The position numbers and the translations under genes were made by a program. Under the pieces are notes generated by a model. That model did no database searches, was not told the DNA's origin, and saw nothing but the letters and a program-made list of their open reading frames with translations. A stretch of 64,000 nt of DNA from Tubulanus polymorphus (taxonomy: Eukaryota; Nemertea; Palaeonemertea; Tubulaniformes; Tubulanidae), in NCBI RefSeq assembly GCF_964204645.1, contig NC_134030.1:22697210-22761209 (forward strand), in the 5' to 3' direction. Of this stretch, positions 1-16,879 are shown in pieces (the stretch's first letter is position 1; every line of letters starts with the position of its first letter).

Positions 1-770
1 GGTACGTTATATAGACACACACTCGGGTGTCTGGGCGGGCGGGGTCACGGGCAGGCGGGGTCACGGGTCACTCATCCGTCCAGAAAAACCTGTTTTACCC
101 ATTGAGATATTCAGTGATACAGGTACGTTATATAGACACACACTCGGGTGTCTGGGCAGGCGGGGTCACGGGTCACTCATCCGTCCAGAAAAACCTGTTT
201 TACCCATTGAGATATTCAGTGATACAGGTACGTTATATAGACTAACACACGGGTGGCTGGGCGGGCGGGGTCACGGGTACACGGGCAGGCGAGGTCACGG
301 GTACACGGGCGGGGTCACGGGTACACAGGCGGGCGGGGTCACGGGTCACTCATCCGTCCAGAAAAACCTGTTTTACCCATTGAGATATTCAGTGATACAG
401 GTACATTATATAGACTCACACACGGGCGACTGGGCGGGCGGGGTCACGGGCAGGCGGGCAGGCGGGGTCATGGGTACATGGGCAGGCGGGGTCACGGGTC
501 ACTCATCCGTCCAGAAAAACCTGTTTTACCCATTGAGATATTCAGTGATACAGGTACGTTATATAGACACACACATGGGCGTCCGGGCGGGGTCACGGGT
601 ACACGGGCAGGCGGGGTCACAGGTACGTAGGCAGGTGGGCGGGCAGGGTCACGGGTACACGGGCAGGCGGGGTCAAGGGTACACGGGCAGGCGGGGTCAC
701 AGGTCACTCATCTGTCCAGAAAAACCCATTTTACCGATTGAGGTATTCAGTGATACAGGTGGACTGGATT
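1..770. repeat. Complex minisatellite (two interleaved units)
   Basis: A unit of roughly 110-180 bases recurs about five times. It contains the sequence CTCATCCGTCCAGAAAAACC, then TTTTACCCATTGAGATATTC and a TATATAGAC segment. Units are separated by variable runs of a short GC-rich subrepeat, GGCGGGGTCACGGGTACAC. The last copy near 700-760 is the most diverged. The array sits upstream of the exon at 868, so it is probably intronic. Open frames across it are repeat artefacts. Confidence 0.9.
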
Positions 771-867
771 TGATGTTTTAAAAACTGGCTCCTTGCGTAC
801 TATGGAGTGGAACTGTGGACAGTGTGGATAATTAATGTGGATAATGAGGATGATTTGTGTTTTTCAG

Positions 868-2931
868 GTGGAGGTTCATCATCAGCCGAAACGAACGAAC
901 CGTTAGATCAGATTATCACCCTGACGAACACCGCTCACGACCATCGACAACAACAACCGCAACAATCGCACGACAGATTAACGACGATATCGTCGTCAGG
1001 CGTGAATGATGAAGATGAAGATGAATTAAGAGGAGTTTTCTCACCGGAGACGGATCTAACTCTCGATCAGCACGAGTCTAAAATACTGGAGGACAACGAT
1101 ATCAACGACGTTCTAAATAAACTACCGGACGATGCATTTCATGAGTTGTTTAATACGGGTATGTGGGGCAGGGGTAGGTGTACAGCAGGGGTAGGTGTAC
1201 AGCAGGGGTACGTGAGGCAGGGGTAGGTGTACAGCAGGGGTACGCGGGGCAGGTGTACAGTGTACAGCAGGAGATTGTGTACAGCAGGGGTAGGTGTATA
1301 TTGTACAGCAGGGGAAGGTGTACAGCAGGGGTTGGTGTACATCGTACAGCAGGGGAAGGTGTACAGCAGGGGAAGGTGGGGGCAGTATTTGAACCAAATT
1401 TCGTGAAGATCTTGGCAGATTCTGTGTCAAATGTTAGGCAGGATCTGAATCGAGACTCTGATAGACAATAGTCGGGAGTGTTCTGGGGAATTTCTGGGAA
1501 ATATCTGGACAGAAAAACTTGCGTAATTCCTAATAAATCGATTTGATGAGAATTAAAGCTGTGAATTTACGAATTGTAGGTAAAAATGGTGATTGTGGTC
1601 CGTCTAAAGAAGAGACTGATGAATTTGAGAAAGCGTTGGCAGCAGTTTCGATGTCAAAATGTGCGAATCTGATTTGTGACGACGACGAACTCACTAAACA
1701 TATCACTGAGACGATCCTGCAACAGGAGGCAGTATCCGACCATCTCGTGGCAGGATTACATCATCATCATCATCATCATACCGGCGGTGTGGCAGGATTA
1801 CAACACGCGGGAGGATTACAACACGCTGAATTACATGCGTCAGGATTACACGCAGCTGGATTACATGCAGGAGCTGGATTACATCACGCAGGAGCAGGAT
1901 TACATCACCCAGGAGCAGGATTACACGTGGCAGGATTACACGCAGGATTACATGACGATAACCTGCAGGCTCTTGCTAACAGTATTACCGAAACAGATCT
2001 GAAAAATATGTCTCAAGTTCTCGCGACGGCTGAGTTCAATTCGGTTTTGGGTATCGCGCCCACGGCCCCGCCGCCCGCGCCCACGCAGCCGGTTACCACG
2101 ACGACTATCGGCGGCGATCTATCGAGCATCGCCATGGCGAAACCCAACAATATCAACTCGACTACTATCAGCTTACACAATCTGCAACAGAATCTGCAAC
2201 AATTGTCTCAATCATTAAACTCTCTACAGACAGTGGCGTGTCCGTCGCCGGGGGCAGCCGGCGGTGCAGGGGGCGCCGCTGTATTGGATCACGTTCAATT
2301 TCAATTGTTATGTCAAACTCAAGGTCAATTACAGCTGGCCTCCGCTCAAGGTCATTTGATTCAAGGTCACCACCACCGACCGACGACGGGCGGTCACCAG
2401 TTCTTGCAGATACAACCGAGTTTAAACCACGCGGTGGCGCCGCCTATGTACGGAATCGTGAATCACAGTACGTTTAATAGTGTTAACCAGGCGTCGGTGG
2501 ACTCGGCGGTGGCGTTCGCGTCGACCAATCATCATCCGGTCGCGGCCGCTCCGTCGCCGTGTTTGACGTTAAATACCGTGCTGTCGTCGCCGTCGACGAC
2601 CGCAACAATGACTAAACAATTCGCTCCGGTTACCGTTACTCCGATCGTGCAACAATCGACGTCGTCGTCAGGGGCGACGGCTAATCATTCTCCGCTGCAG
2701 TCTCCGCTGCCGAACTTCCGTAACCCGTGGACGCAAATCGAACATTTAAATTTACCGGTTTTCACGGCGACGAACGGCTATCAGCAGACGAACGGCGGCG
2801 TTAAATATGTGACAGCGCCCCCTGGTGGCGGCGGTGATAACAACGTGGTCGATACAACGACTGCATCGGCGTTCCAGATCGGAGTCCACCCGACACTAGT
2901 CACTCCGGCAACCACTCCTAAACAAACGTGA
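868..2931 (+). CDS. Last two exons of an unrecognised Q/H/G-rich nuclear-type protein (5' end outside window)
   Basis: Two exons join in phase: 868-1158 (after a TTTTCAG acceptor, ending before GTATGT) and 1580-2931 (after TTGTAG), with a TGA stop at 2929-2931. About 546 residues are visible. The first exon is acidic and carries the short hydrophobic-acidic stretch DDVLNKLPDDAFHELFN, which resembles an activation or cofactor-binding helix. The second has CDDDELTKHITETIL, a seven-histidine run, a Gly-Leu-His/Ala tandem repeat, an ordered-looking segment (ETDLKNMSQVLATAEFNSVL), then a long Gln/Ser/Thr/Pro/Ala-rich tail. This composition is typical of transcription regulators; I recognise no family. 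DNA-binding domains, if any, must lie in upstream exons outside the window. Confidence is high that it is coding and low on function. Confidence 0.75.
1160..1385. repeat. Intronic minisatellite
   Basis: The intron between the exons ending at 1158 and starting at 1580 contains about 15 copies of a 12-20 base unit around GTGTACAGCAGGGGTAGG. It produces spurious open frames on both strands. Confidence 0.9.
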
Positions 2932-3640
2932 AACTAACAATCTTATAACAATCTTTATTGATTATATGTCTCGTGTTCAAGGGGGGGTGTCAGGGGAGAG
3001 GGAGCGTTACCAGGGAGGGGGTGTTACCAGGGTGAGGGGGTGAAGGAGGGAAATAGGGAGTGTAACCAGGGGGCGGGTCGAGCTAGACCAAATTACAATA
3101 CCATACGTCGATTTCATATTAACAGCGGCCATATTGGAATATGATTTCGCGAGACTCGCGATTGCTTAGCAAACCGTGTTTATGATTTCCAATATGGCCG
3201 CCGCTTTCTATACGCTCTCGGCGGAAATTCTGAGCATCGGTCAATTCAATTCAAATCATGTTGCATTTATTAAACGGTTTCTGTTCTCCGTCGACGCGCG
3301 GTGAAATTTTCCGATGTATTTTTAGTCGATGATCGATTTGTATTTTTTACAAATTGGCACGCGGAAAAAAAAACTGTTATTTTATAGATTAGGAAATGGT
3401 TTCCTTCATGTCGAGGTTGTGTTAATTTGTCGGATATATCGCTCGGACTCGAAACCGGATTCGTTGTACATATGAAACTCTATTGTCTCTAGTCATAATA
3501 GTAAACTTCGTATTCATGAATTAAAAGTGATCATTTCTCTCTCTTCAAACTGAATTATAAAATCTACAATAGCTTTTTCTGTGAATTCCCCCTATGACAT
3601 CACTGATTAATATCAAAACACTCGAATAAGAATGATGATG
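2932..3640. other. 3' flank with G-rich stretch and an inverted repeat
   Basis: No gene seen. 2981-3080 is a G-rich repeat of the type ACCAGGGAGGGGG. A perfect 15-base inverted repeat (GCGGCCATATTGGAA at 3125-3139, its complement at 3187-3201) encloses a shorter perfect hairpin, TCGCGAGACTCGCGA, near 3147. The rest is AT-rich and shows no recognisable signal. Confidence 0.6.
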
Positions 3641-3840
3641 TCATAAGGTGATTTATGGAGGCAGACATCTTTTCTACAGGTGTCTATAGATCAAATCACT
3701 AGTAGACAATTTGATGATGTCATAGGGGGATTTATGGAGGCAGACATGTTTTCTAGAAGTATCTATAGATCAAATCACTAATAGATGATTTGATGATGTC
3801 ATAGGGGGATTTATGGAGGCAGACATGTTTTTATGGAGAA
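3620..3840. repeat. Dispersed ~80-bp repeat family, tandem copies
   Basis: Three copies of a unit with core GATTTATGGAGGCAGACAT, preceded by TTTGATGATGTCATAGGGG and followed by TATAGATCAAATCACTA. The same family recurs in inverted orientation at 7230-7590 inside SLC5A7 and at 11040-11265 inside DCAF8, with a weak trace near 36465. Confidence 0.9.
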
Positions 3841-3889
3841 GTGTCTCGATTAAATTAGTGAATGTTGTTTATAAACAGTAGAACTAATT

Positions 3890-4030
3890 AATCTCGTGCT
3901 CCGGCGGAGTGGGTCGGAGCAGACCGTGTTGTGCGTGCTCCGGCGGAGCGGGTCGGAGCAGACCGTGTTGTGCGTGCTCCGGAGGAGCGGGTCGGAGCAG
4001 ACCGTGTTGCGCATACTCCGGCAGAGTGGG
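3890..4030. repeat. 39-bp tandem repeat
   Basis: About 3.5 copies of a 39-base unit built on GTGCTCCGGCGGAGCGGGTC followed by GGAGCAGACCGTGTTGTGC. It generates a spurious minus-strand open frame. Confidence 0.85.
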
Positions 4031-5047
4031 CCAGTTTTAATGCATCTGATATAGCTATCAAACACTGCCTTTAATGCAAGTATCAATCAGCTGCTTGTAA
4101 CCCCCCCCTCCCCCTCCCAGTTTGATGGGTGAATACTCGGTACTTCACTGATGACATCCTTATTTTTCATGCGTGCCACTGATAAAATGTCTGTTCTGTC
4201 TGTGGATTTCAGAGATAAATAAAAGTGTCCTGGAGTTATGATGATCTGTTTGGTAATTGTCTGAGGGGGCGGGTACAGACAGTTGATTGACACCTATATT
4301 AACCTATCACGAGTTAGCACTCGCTCCAGTTCCACACCGGAGCCGGAGAATTCAATGGCTCCAGTTGTGATAGAACTCATGACTTACGGTTCTAGGCTCC
4401 GATGTCTCATAAAAAACTAGCCCGTGTACTAAATCTAACCACTAGGGGGAACCACCTGTCTATACTTTTCTGGTCGAAAGCGGAAAAGACCTCTACTGAA
4501 AAAAAAACCGATAACCAACTGAAATAATGTTGTTAGTTTAAATAACTGGGTGTAAAATTAATTATGGAAAGTCAAATTTAATTTATTAAATAAATAAATA
4601 AATAAATTAAGGGTATTTCGTATAAGTACCCGTCGTTTTTGTACTTTATTTACGGCTTTTTGTTTTTGTGTGTTGATTGAATGGATATGATTCCCTCGAC
4701 CGCTACCCCCACCCCCCCACCCCCCGTCCATCCGTCTGTCGGTCCATCGTTTCCAAGACAACCAAATTAAAACAGGGTATCTAATGTTTAACTAAATGCT
4801 TTTATTGATTCTAAGATGAACGATGAATAATTGTGACTGTAACATTATAAGCATCTGTTGGACGTTTAAATATAAAACATTTAAGTTTATTCTAAGTACA
4901 GAAACAAGTATAGAATGATTGGATGAAGCACATTTGTGGAAATGGAAAATAAACGCCCGTCTTAATTTCCTAGGACAATGAATTCTATTTATGTAGTAAC
5001 TAACGACAACTAAAAGTCTTGTTGCTGCGCGAGTTTTTGGCGTTGCA
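4031..5047. other. Intergenic, 3' side of SLC5A7
   Basis: No gene recognised. It contains a C-rich run at 4705-4725 and AT-rich DNA. On the minus strand AATAAA (plus 4801-4806) lies about 240 bases past the SLC5A7 stop codon and is a candidate polyadenylation signal for that gene. Confidence 0.5.
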
Positions 5048-8000
5048 TCATAACTGAGATTCATTAGGTTCCGAATTCAATAAATATTCCTTGGAAGCGG
5101 TAGCTATCGTATACTGGTCCTGTTCGCGGTCCGAAACTAACTGTTGGTCCTGTTCACAGTCCGGAACTAACTGCTGGTCCTGTTCGCAGTGTGAGACTGG
5201 CGATTGGTCCTGTACGCGGTCCGATGTCGTCGACCGGCTCGTTACAGTCCGATCCGAAATCGCTCCTAATATATCGAATTTCGGCGGGAGACGTTTCAAC
5301 GCGTAATCCGTCGCTACGGAAACGACTACGATTTCGATCAACGCGACGACCATCGCGAACGTTCGAAACGGAAACTCTGTCTGCTCGCTTTCATTAAACG
5401 ACGGATACGGAATAAACGCGGGTAGAAGTAGGTACGGCTCGCCGGCGCCGAGACGCAGGACGACCGCGGTCGCGTAACCGATCAGAGCTCCGTAAGAGTT
5501 CGTACGGAATGGTGAATAAACAACGGCGACCAGTTGAGGGAACATGACGACGTAAATGAAATCAGCGGCGAGAATAAATAAACCGTAAATACTGGGAACA
5601 AATACAGCCATAACAGTCGAGATACTACCAACTATAAACACTGAAATACGCTGTATCCAAACCAGTTCAAACAACGACGCCTTTAAAATATAAATTCATC
5701 AATTAATTACAGCCTGTTCATTGGATTAAAGCCTGCAATATATGCAAATTAACCATTAGATTGAGCCAGTTCATTGGATTAAAGCCTGCTATATATGCAA
5801 ATTAACCATAAGATTGGGCCAGTTCATTGGATGTCTGCTAACTAATCAATAAATCAAGCCAGTTCATTGGATGAACTCAGCAGAATATGCAAATGAACCA
5901 TTAGATTGAGCCAGTTAATTGTTCAATGCTCGCAAATATGCTAATTGATTGCTTTATAAATCAAATACATTGGCTGTTGCTTCGAATTATTCAAATAAAT
6001 GATTGAATAGGGCGAGCTGATTGGTAGATGCTTGCACGTGGTCTAGTAGTTACCTTTTTACGCAGGAATGCTTTATAAATATTATGTGTAAACATCGAAC
6101 TGGAGCCGAGTATCGCGCTGTCCATCGATGACATCACAGCCGCTGAAATAGTTCCTAAACCTACAACAAAACCAAAACAGTTTAAAACTGTTAACATATT
6201 CGGCTATTTTAAATTCGAATTTGAACTCACCGATTATCGCGACTATATTCGGCGTGAAATGTTTCAAAACGAGCGGCAAAACCAGGCTCGATTGTCCAGT
6301 CTCTAACGGAGATTGTCCCAGTTGCGTCTGGTTCCAGTCGGCACTCACAGCGGCAACACCTATCAGCGCCGGTGGAATCGCTAACAGGAACGCACCGATT
6401 CCACCGAATATCGACAGTAACTGAGCGTCTTTTGCCGTCCGCATCGAGAGAACTCTCTGGAAATATGACTGCCACGGAATCGTACCCAGAGTCTGAAAAC
6501 AATATACACTTACAGAATTCGTGTGGATCCACCAGGTGTCACTAGTGTGCAGTAGGACAACAACTACAGCGGTAATAGAGGATTTCACTTGTGGCAAGTG
6601 AGGATCCACCAGGTGTTGCTAGTGTGCAGTAGAACACTGACTACTGCGGTTATAGAGGATTCCAATTGTGGCAAGTGTGGATCCACCAGGTGTCACTAGT
6701 GTGCAATAGGGCATGAATATTTTTCTCTGCGGATCTTTCTAAGCTCTGTTTATGGTATAGATAAAGAAAGGATAACACGTACCATAGCTAAAAGAAGGTC
6801 AATCCACGTCGTTAATGAAGAGGTGTCCGGACTGCCGGACCACTGAGCAGACGTGGCGCTGAAATTACCGACACGCGAGTCGCACATTACAAACGGGACG
6901 CTTAAACTCTACAATACAATACAAACTAACTATATTTATATATCAAACTCGGTGATGAAAATGACCATGAAATTCAGATCTCGCGGAAGAGTTGTGGGTC
7001 CGGGCATCCGTAGAGAGGATTCAAAGGTACTCACCAATCCAAATACGATGAATATTAGTTGTAATATGTCGGTATAAGCTACAGCGATCATCTGACCGAA
7101 TAGTGTATAGATTATAGCGACTACAGCTGACAATCCGATAGATAAAGGAATACTGATTCCTACTATTACACTTATACTTGTACCTACAAAACATACATTA
7201 CATTATCTAATTATTGATTTTATCTATATAATAATTAACATTTCTTTAGAAAAGATGTCTGCCTCCATAAATCCCCCTATGACATCATCAAATTATCTAA
7301 CAGTGATTCTATCTAAAAACATTTTTAGAAAAGATGTCCGCCTCCATAAATCCCCCTATGACATCATCACATTATCTAACAGTGATTCTATCTAAAACAT
7401 TTTTAGAAAAGATGTCTGCCTCCATAAATATGACATCATCAAATTGTCTACTAGTGATTTGATCTATAGACACTTCTAGAAAAGATGTCTACCTCCATAA
7501 ATCTCCCTATGAAATCATCAAATGATCTGTTATTTATGACATTTCTAGAAAAGATGTCTGCCTCCATAAATCCCCCTATGACATAAAATTGACTTGATAT
7601 CTGACCTAGCGCTGATAGTACTGAAGCCGACCAAAAGATGTCTCCACTGATGGCAGCTAGATAGAAGAGCGCGATTACAGCGTCGCAGTATCGCTCCTGG
7701 AACGGGTCCAACATCGTTAGGTATCGTTTGGATCTCATCTTCTCAGCAAACATCACACCACCTGAAAATAAACAACCTCAAAATCAAACGGTTCAAATAT
7801 ATCCCACTGTACCTCTCCACAGCCTCGTACCCTCTCACAGTACCTCTCCCCAGCCCCCTGTACCTCTACCCAGCCACCTGTACCTCTCCCCAGCCCCCTG
7901 TACCTCTCCCCAGCCCCCTGTACCTCTCCCCGGCCTCGTACCCTCTCCCCGACCCAGTACCCTCTCCCCAGCCTGATACATACCTATTATTAAACCAAAC

Positions 8001-8449
8001 AGAATCCCGAACGGAGCTAGCGTCCACCAGATTCCATAAGCAGCGACTGATTCAGCGGTTCCGTTTAAAAATCCACCTCCGACTGTCGTAGCTGTTTAAT
8101 AAACATTTCATTGAAAAAATACATTTCTTGAAATTAGCTGTTAGTTTCATGTTTTTGAATAAGGTCAACATTAACAAACAATAACCAATTTTTAGAATAC
8201 TAGTCTTTTTTGTAATCAACTTCAAATTACTTCAACAGTAATATCCGTTGTAATTATTGATAATTAATTACCAGTCATTGTGAATATCCCGACGACGGTG
8301 CTAAGGTTACGCCCGGCGACCACATTGCGTTCAACGGGGCTGGTGGTCGCAGGGTCCGTTTTGAATTTACGGGCGGCGACAATTCCGACGATCAGAACAG
8401 TTAAATACAACACTATCAGTAGCACGATACCAGCTATATTCAACACCAT
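5048..8449 (-). CDS. SLC5A7: High-affinity choline transporter, SLC5A7/CHT1
   Basis: Sodium- and chloride-dependent choline uptake transporter of cholinergic nerve terminals, a member of the SLC5 sodium-symporter family. Eight coding exons on the minus strand are all in phase: 8449-8272, 8091-7984, 7761-7606, 7183-7035, 6908-6783, 6492-6231, 6160-6054 and 5680-5048, giving 572 residues (human CHT1 has 580). Family signatures include the start of the core ([14 protein letters not shown]), [77 protein letters not shown] and [17 protein letters not shown]. The start methionine aligns with the family N-terminus. The cytoplasmic tail is unlike vertebrate CHT1: it has three to four tandem units of the type CEQDQQLV. 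The conserved Trp after TMTA in vertebrates is Thr here. A GGCTGAAAATGG block upstream (minus TTTTCAG) suggests a 5'UTR intron acceptor. The gene is divergent from DCAF8. Confidence 0.96.
5690..5960. repeat. Tandem repeat in SLC5A7 intron 7
   Basis: About four diverged copies of a ~60-base AT-rich unit containing TTGAGCCAGTTCATTGGAT and ATATATGCAAATTAACCAT. Lies between the exons ending at 6054 and starting at 5680. Confidence 0.8.
6520..6710. repeat. Dispersed repeat of the GGATCCACCAGGTGTCACTAG family
   Basis: Three copies of a ~75-base unit: GTGGATCCACCAGGTGTCAC, TAGTGTGCAGTAG, a variable middle, then GGATTCCACTTGTGGCAAGTG. Other copies are at 34000-34085 and 36015-36260. Here it lies in SLC5A7 intron 5. 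Confidence 0.85.
7230..7590. repeat. Dispersed ~80-bp repeat family in SLC5A7 intron 3
   Basis: Five copies, inverted relative to 3620-3840, with core GATGTCTGCCTCCATAAATC and CCCTATGACATCATCAAAT. Copy length and sequence vary. It ends just outside the exon at 7606. Confidence 0.9.
7800..7975. repeat. C-rich minisatellite in SLC5A7 intron 2
   Basis: Eight or so copies of a 17-20 base unit, CCCCTGTACCTCTCCCCAG. It creates a spurious plus-strand open frame. Confidence 0.9.
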
Positions 8450-9527
8450 TCTGACTGTGAGGTCTGAGAGGATGAGGAGCGGGCGAATTCGGACACCTTT
8501 TTCAGGCTGAAAATGGTTAAATATCGCTTGACAGAATTAAGTATCATTCTATAAAGGTAGTGAAACATAAAATCATGTCAATCGAACCTCTACTTACGTC
8601 AGAAACCCATAGATCGTCCGATTTTAGAAGAAACAGCGTCGAAATTAGGACCAAAACGCACGCGTCCGCAGTTCAATGGGCGCTGACATGTTGTAGCTCC
8701 GCGGTTAAGGAATTAATCATAAAATTATTTCAACAGCGATGGCGTCGATCGAATATTTTTAACTATTAAATTTCCTAATCTATCGAATATCTGTTTATTG
8801 CAGGCACTAATTGAAATATAATTTTCTGATTGATAATTTTTAATTAATGGAAATATTTATTCGCGTCGTTTTGACAGCTGAGAAGAAAAACAGAGAGACT
8901 AGAAGAGCAGCGAGTTGAAACTGGCCTCGAGTTTTAAGTGGAAAAACGGCTATTTATAAGACGTGACAAGCGTTTAGAAACTGCGTATTAGCTGAAGAAT
9001 CATTGTGTCAATCGTTATAACGGGTAAATATTCTGAGCAGGTGATTTAAGGGTGGTTTACAGATGTTGTTATGTTATGTTAATGTTACTGTTAGCAAAGT
9101 TTGCAAAGCAAGCATCCTTCTTGAGTTGCTCCAGTCCCTCTCTGAGTCTCAGTCTCTGGGAAAAAGGGATGCTTCGATCAGGAGAACTAGGCCTATTAAG
9201 CTTGCCTACCAGTTCCTGAACCTGATATGAATGATATGATATGATAAGGCTTATTGCTTAATCTTGCTGAATGTAGTTAGTAACCTAATCGTTGGTGGTA
9301 AGCTTTTTATAATCGGATGGGCTTATAACAGCCGTATGCCTGTACACCGCATTGGGGGGTGGAATTCTTAGGAATTCTCAAATATCGCCACAATCGGGTA
9401 TTAGTCAACACTGAGATGTTTAATGCTCATTTTTAACTAACTGTTGTCTATTAAAGATGGCTGCTATGGCGCAGAATGCGTTCAAGGCATTTGATTCGAG
9501 ATTGAAAATTTTGATATTTTCAGAAGA
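8450..9527. promoter_or_regulatory. Divergent intergenic region SLC5A7 / DCAF8
   Basis: The 1.08 kb between the two start codons must hold both upstream regions, including the 5'UTR exons suggested by acceptor-like sequences just before each ATG. No convincing TATA box was picked out. It also contains 9288-9420, which matches 30686-30810 and so is a dispersed repeat copy. Confidence 0.5.
9288..9415. repeat. Copy of a dispersed element also at 30686
   Basis: CCTAATCGTTGGTGGTAAGC, then TTTTTATAATCGGATG, is shared almost base for base with 30688-30735. Weaker similarity (CACAATCGGGTATTAGTCAA against CACAATCAGGTTACTGAC) continues about 100 bases further in both. Class of element unknown. Confidence 0.7.
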
Positions 9528-14253
<4,726 letters not shown>

Positions 14254-15920
14254 AAACCACCTGCAGTTTATAAATATGACAATTAATTGATTAATCGTTT
14301 GATTGATCAGTTGTTTGATTGATTGATCAATTGTTTGATTGATCAATCAGTTGTTTGATCTATTGATAGGTTGTTTAATTGATTGACTTATCAGTTACTT
14401 GATTGACTGATTGATCAATTGTTTGATTGATTTATTGATTGATCAGCTGTTTGATTGATTTATAAATTTTCCCAATTTTGTAGCTGGATTTTCAATGAGA
14501 AGCTAGGGCTACTTGAATTGCTGGCAGTGTTACAAGGAATCACAGTTTTTTAACGGGTGTAACTCGAATACCCTATAAAACTGGGCATAAAGAGATTTTT
14601 TATGAAAATTCTCGGAACAAAAGTTGAATTTATAAAGATGCATTTTTTTGTCGTTCTGAAAATTTGTTTGTAAATAAACTATGTATTTATCGTTGTATTC
14701 TCTGAGTGTTAGTCAAACACGCGGAGATGAGCTTAATCTGTGTTTATATGTTCTGAAACTGTTAAACTATTTAACTTTAGTTTCAAATCTTTAAGACTAT
14801 AATGGAATCATTAATGTCAATTTCAGTTTGGTTTACGTTTGAATTGAAATGACCTTGACCCGTGGAGATTTTAAGTCTCAATCATGCTAACCTGGCCACG
14901 CGAAAATGAAATAATACATGAAGATTGTATTGAAGGGTAGAAAGAATTATAACCATTCAGGAACTTCTTTAAAGACTAGTAATATTGATGAATGGTTAAT
15001 ATGTTTTTCGAAGAAACAAATTCTGTGTTTTCAGTGGCCAAATAGGTGTACATATTTATAAAGTATAATTCATTTTCTATAAAAACATCTTTTTCTCGTT
15101 TTTCTTGTTTCACACATGAGACCAGTTGGGCGTTTGGCTAAAATTCAACTCTCGCTGCCTATAATGCCGAGTACCACGGAGTTTACACACTGAAAAATGT
15201 TGCGCTGTGTAAGTGTAATTTGGATAAGTCTGCAATATATGACGGCCCGCCCCGCGCGCTCCATCTGAGACAAGTTGGACTCGGGATGGCGTCAAGGCCC
15301 TGTATACTCAGGCGCGAGGTCGAAACGTTACCTGAAACGTTACATTTTAGCCTCGATTGAGATGCAGTTTACCCACTGGACTCAAGCTAATTGATAATGC
15401 CCAATAACCGATGAACTATCTGTACTTAATAACCATCTTCGGGCCCAACGTTTACAGATCTGAACCGTCTAGTGCTGCCTCTATATTTATCAATAGCGGT
15501 GAATATACGAACTAACAATATGATACAATATTCCTACTGCGGCATGTGAGTAAAAAGTTAGTTCACAAATTTACCGTCTACGATTAATACAGGGGCAGCA
15601 CTTGACGGTTAACAATTAAGCCAGCGTGAGTTGGCTCCGGTATAAAACCAACCTGCAGCTGATGCTGAGTGAATGCGAGTAAAACCGTTGGTGGTAGCCG
15701 GAGAGCTCCGGTAGCAGAGGCAACCAACCCTGGCAAGCAATGATGCATTGATCGAGCCATGTGCGTGATTACACTGGTCAGTTTTAATCATGATTATGTA
15801 ATTTTTACACCAAATAAATCACGTTGAATACAAAAATAAATCTGTAGCTCGGCAAATTATCTTAACTTGTAACAGCACATGCATGGAGATTCCGCGAGTC
15901 ATCACTTCCGGTGTGGAGTC
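14254..15920. other. DCAF8 3'UTR and intergenic DNA
   Basis: 14280-14465 is a TTGATTGAT-type tandem repeat (GATTGATCAATTGTTTGATT). AATAAA at 14673-14678 is the likely DCAF8 polyadenylation signal, about 420 bases past the stop. From 14700 to the transposon at 15928 no coding or RNA gene was recognised. Confidence 0.6.
14673..14678 (+). terminator. Candidate polyadenylation signal for DCAF8
   Basis: AATAAA 420 bases downstream of the DCAF8 stop codon; the first canonical hexamer seen after the GATT-rich repeat. Confidence 0.55.
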
Positions 15921-15927
15921 GTGACCC
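15921..15927 (+). other. Target site duplication, left copy
   Basis: GTGACCC directly abuts the left terminal inverted repeat. The right copy is 21660-21666. Confidence 0.75.
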
Positions 15928-16632
15928 GGCAAAAGGTTGAAAGCCTGTTTTGGTCGATGGCGAGTGACGTCACTAGTACAAATTCCGAGCGGTTCGAATC
16001 CCACAATACGCCAAAATCACTACGGCCGCTCTGAGCGCACATCGCATTTCAACGTTGCCGTTCAATAATTGTAAAATAACTAATAATAGTTTAAGTTTTA
16101 TAAGGGTTAGAAGTACATTGTATTTACTGCTAGTGTATGTATATATCATGTACGGTTGCGAGAAATCCCTGCCCTGGTTAAACAGTAAGTCCACTAAATC
16201 TTTAAATTTTAAGTTGTTTAATGAAACTATTATTGTTTTAAATTGTTAAAACTGCAAACTATGGTTGTCGAAGATGCACCTTCTTCACATCCTTTGAAAT
16301 CCTGGATAGCATCGCTATCGGCAAAGACCTTCAGGTCTGTCTTCAACGGCACATCGCTTTGGAACAAGCGACTACTGTGTTATCAAATCTGAACTAGGTA
16401 AAAAAATGTTCCCCAAAAATAAAGACAAGTAAACGGATTAATTTGAGGTTTGAATGTTTTTGTTTATTTGTTGGTTCAAATCGAACCCTCGTCATCCTGA
16501 TCTCCATAAATCTAAGAAAAGTATTCGCACACTTAAAACAATAAAATACGAGCAATAAGCAATAACATCAGACTGGAGTAAGTAACTTTACTTAATTCAC
16601 AGATACAATCCTACACAAAACAATAGCTATTC

Positions 16633-16873
16633 AGTGGCGGATCCACCCCTCTATTTTTACCGATGTAGCCGCAAATCTATGCGTTACTGAGTAAAAACCG
16701 AATGAAATCTTTCTATTAAGTAATGCTCAGAATGCACCTGCTTGCATCTATTTTTCCAAAAAATTTTTAGGGAGGGTCTTCGCGTTATCGGTGCTTGCTC
16801 TGGAATGGCTTACAGCCATCTGTTGTTGCTTTCATTTGCCCCCCCCCCTTCAAAATGCTGGATCCGCCCCTGA
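16633..16873. mobile_element. hAT-like MITE remnant nested in the TIR transposon
   Basis: About 240 bases bounded by CAGTGGCGGATCCA on the left and the complement of CAGGGGCGGATCCA on the right. These short ends are the hAT type. The flanks show no clear 8-bp duplication. A related right-end sequence, CTGGATCCGCGCCTG, occurs at about 60611-60625. Confidence 0.55.
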
Positions 16874-16879
16874 GTGCAG

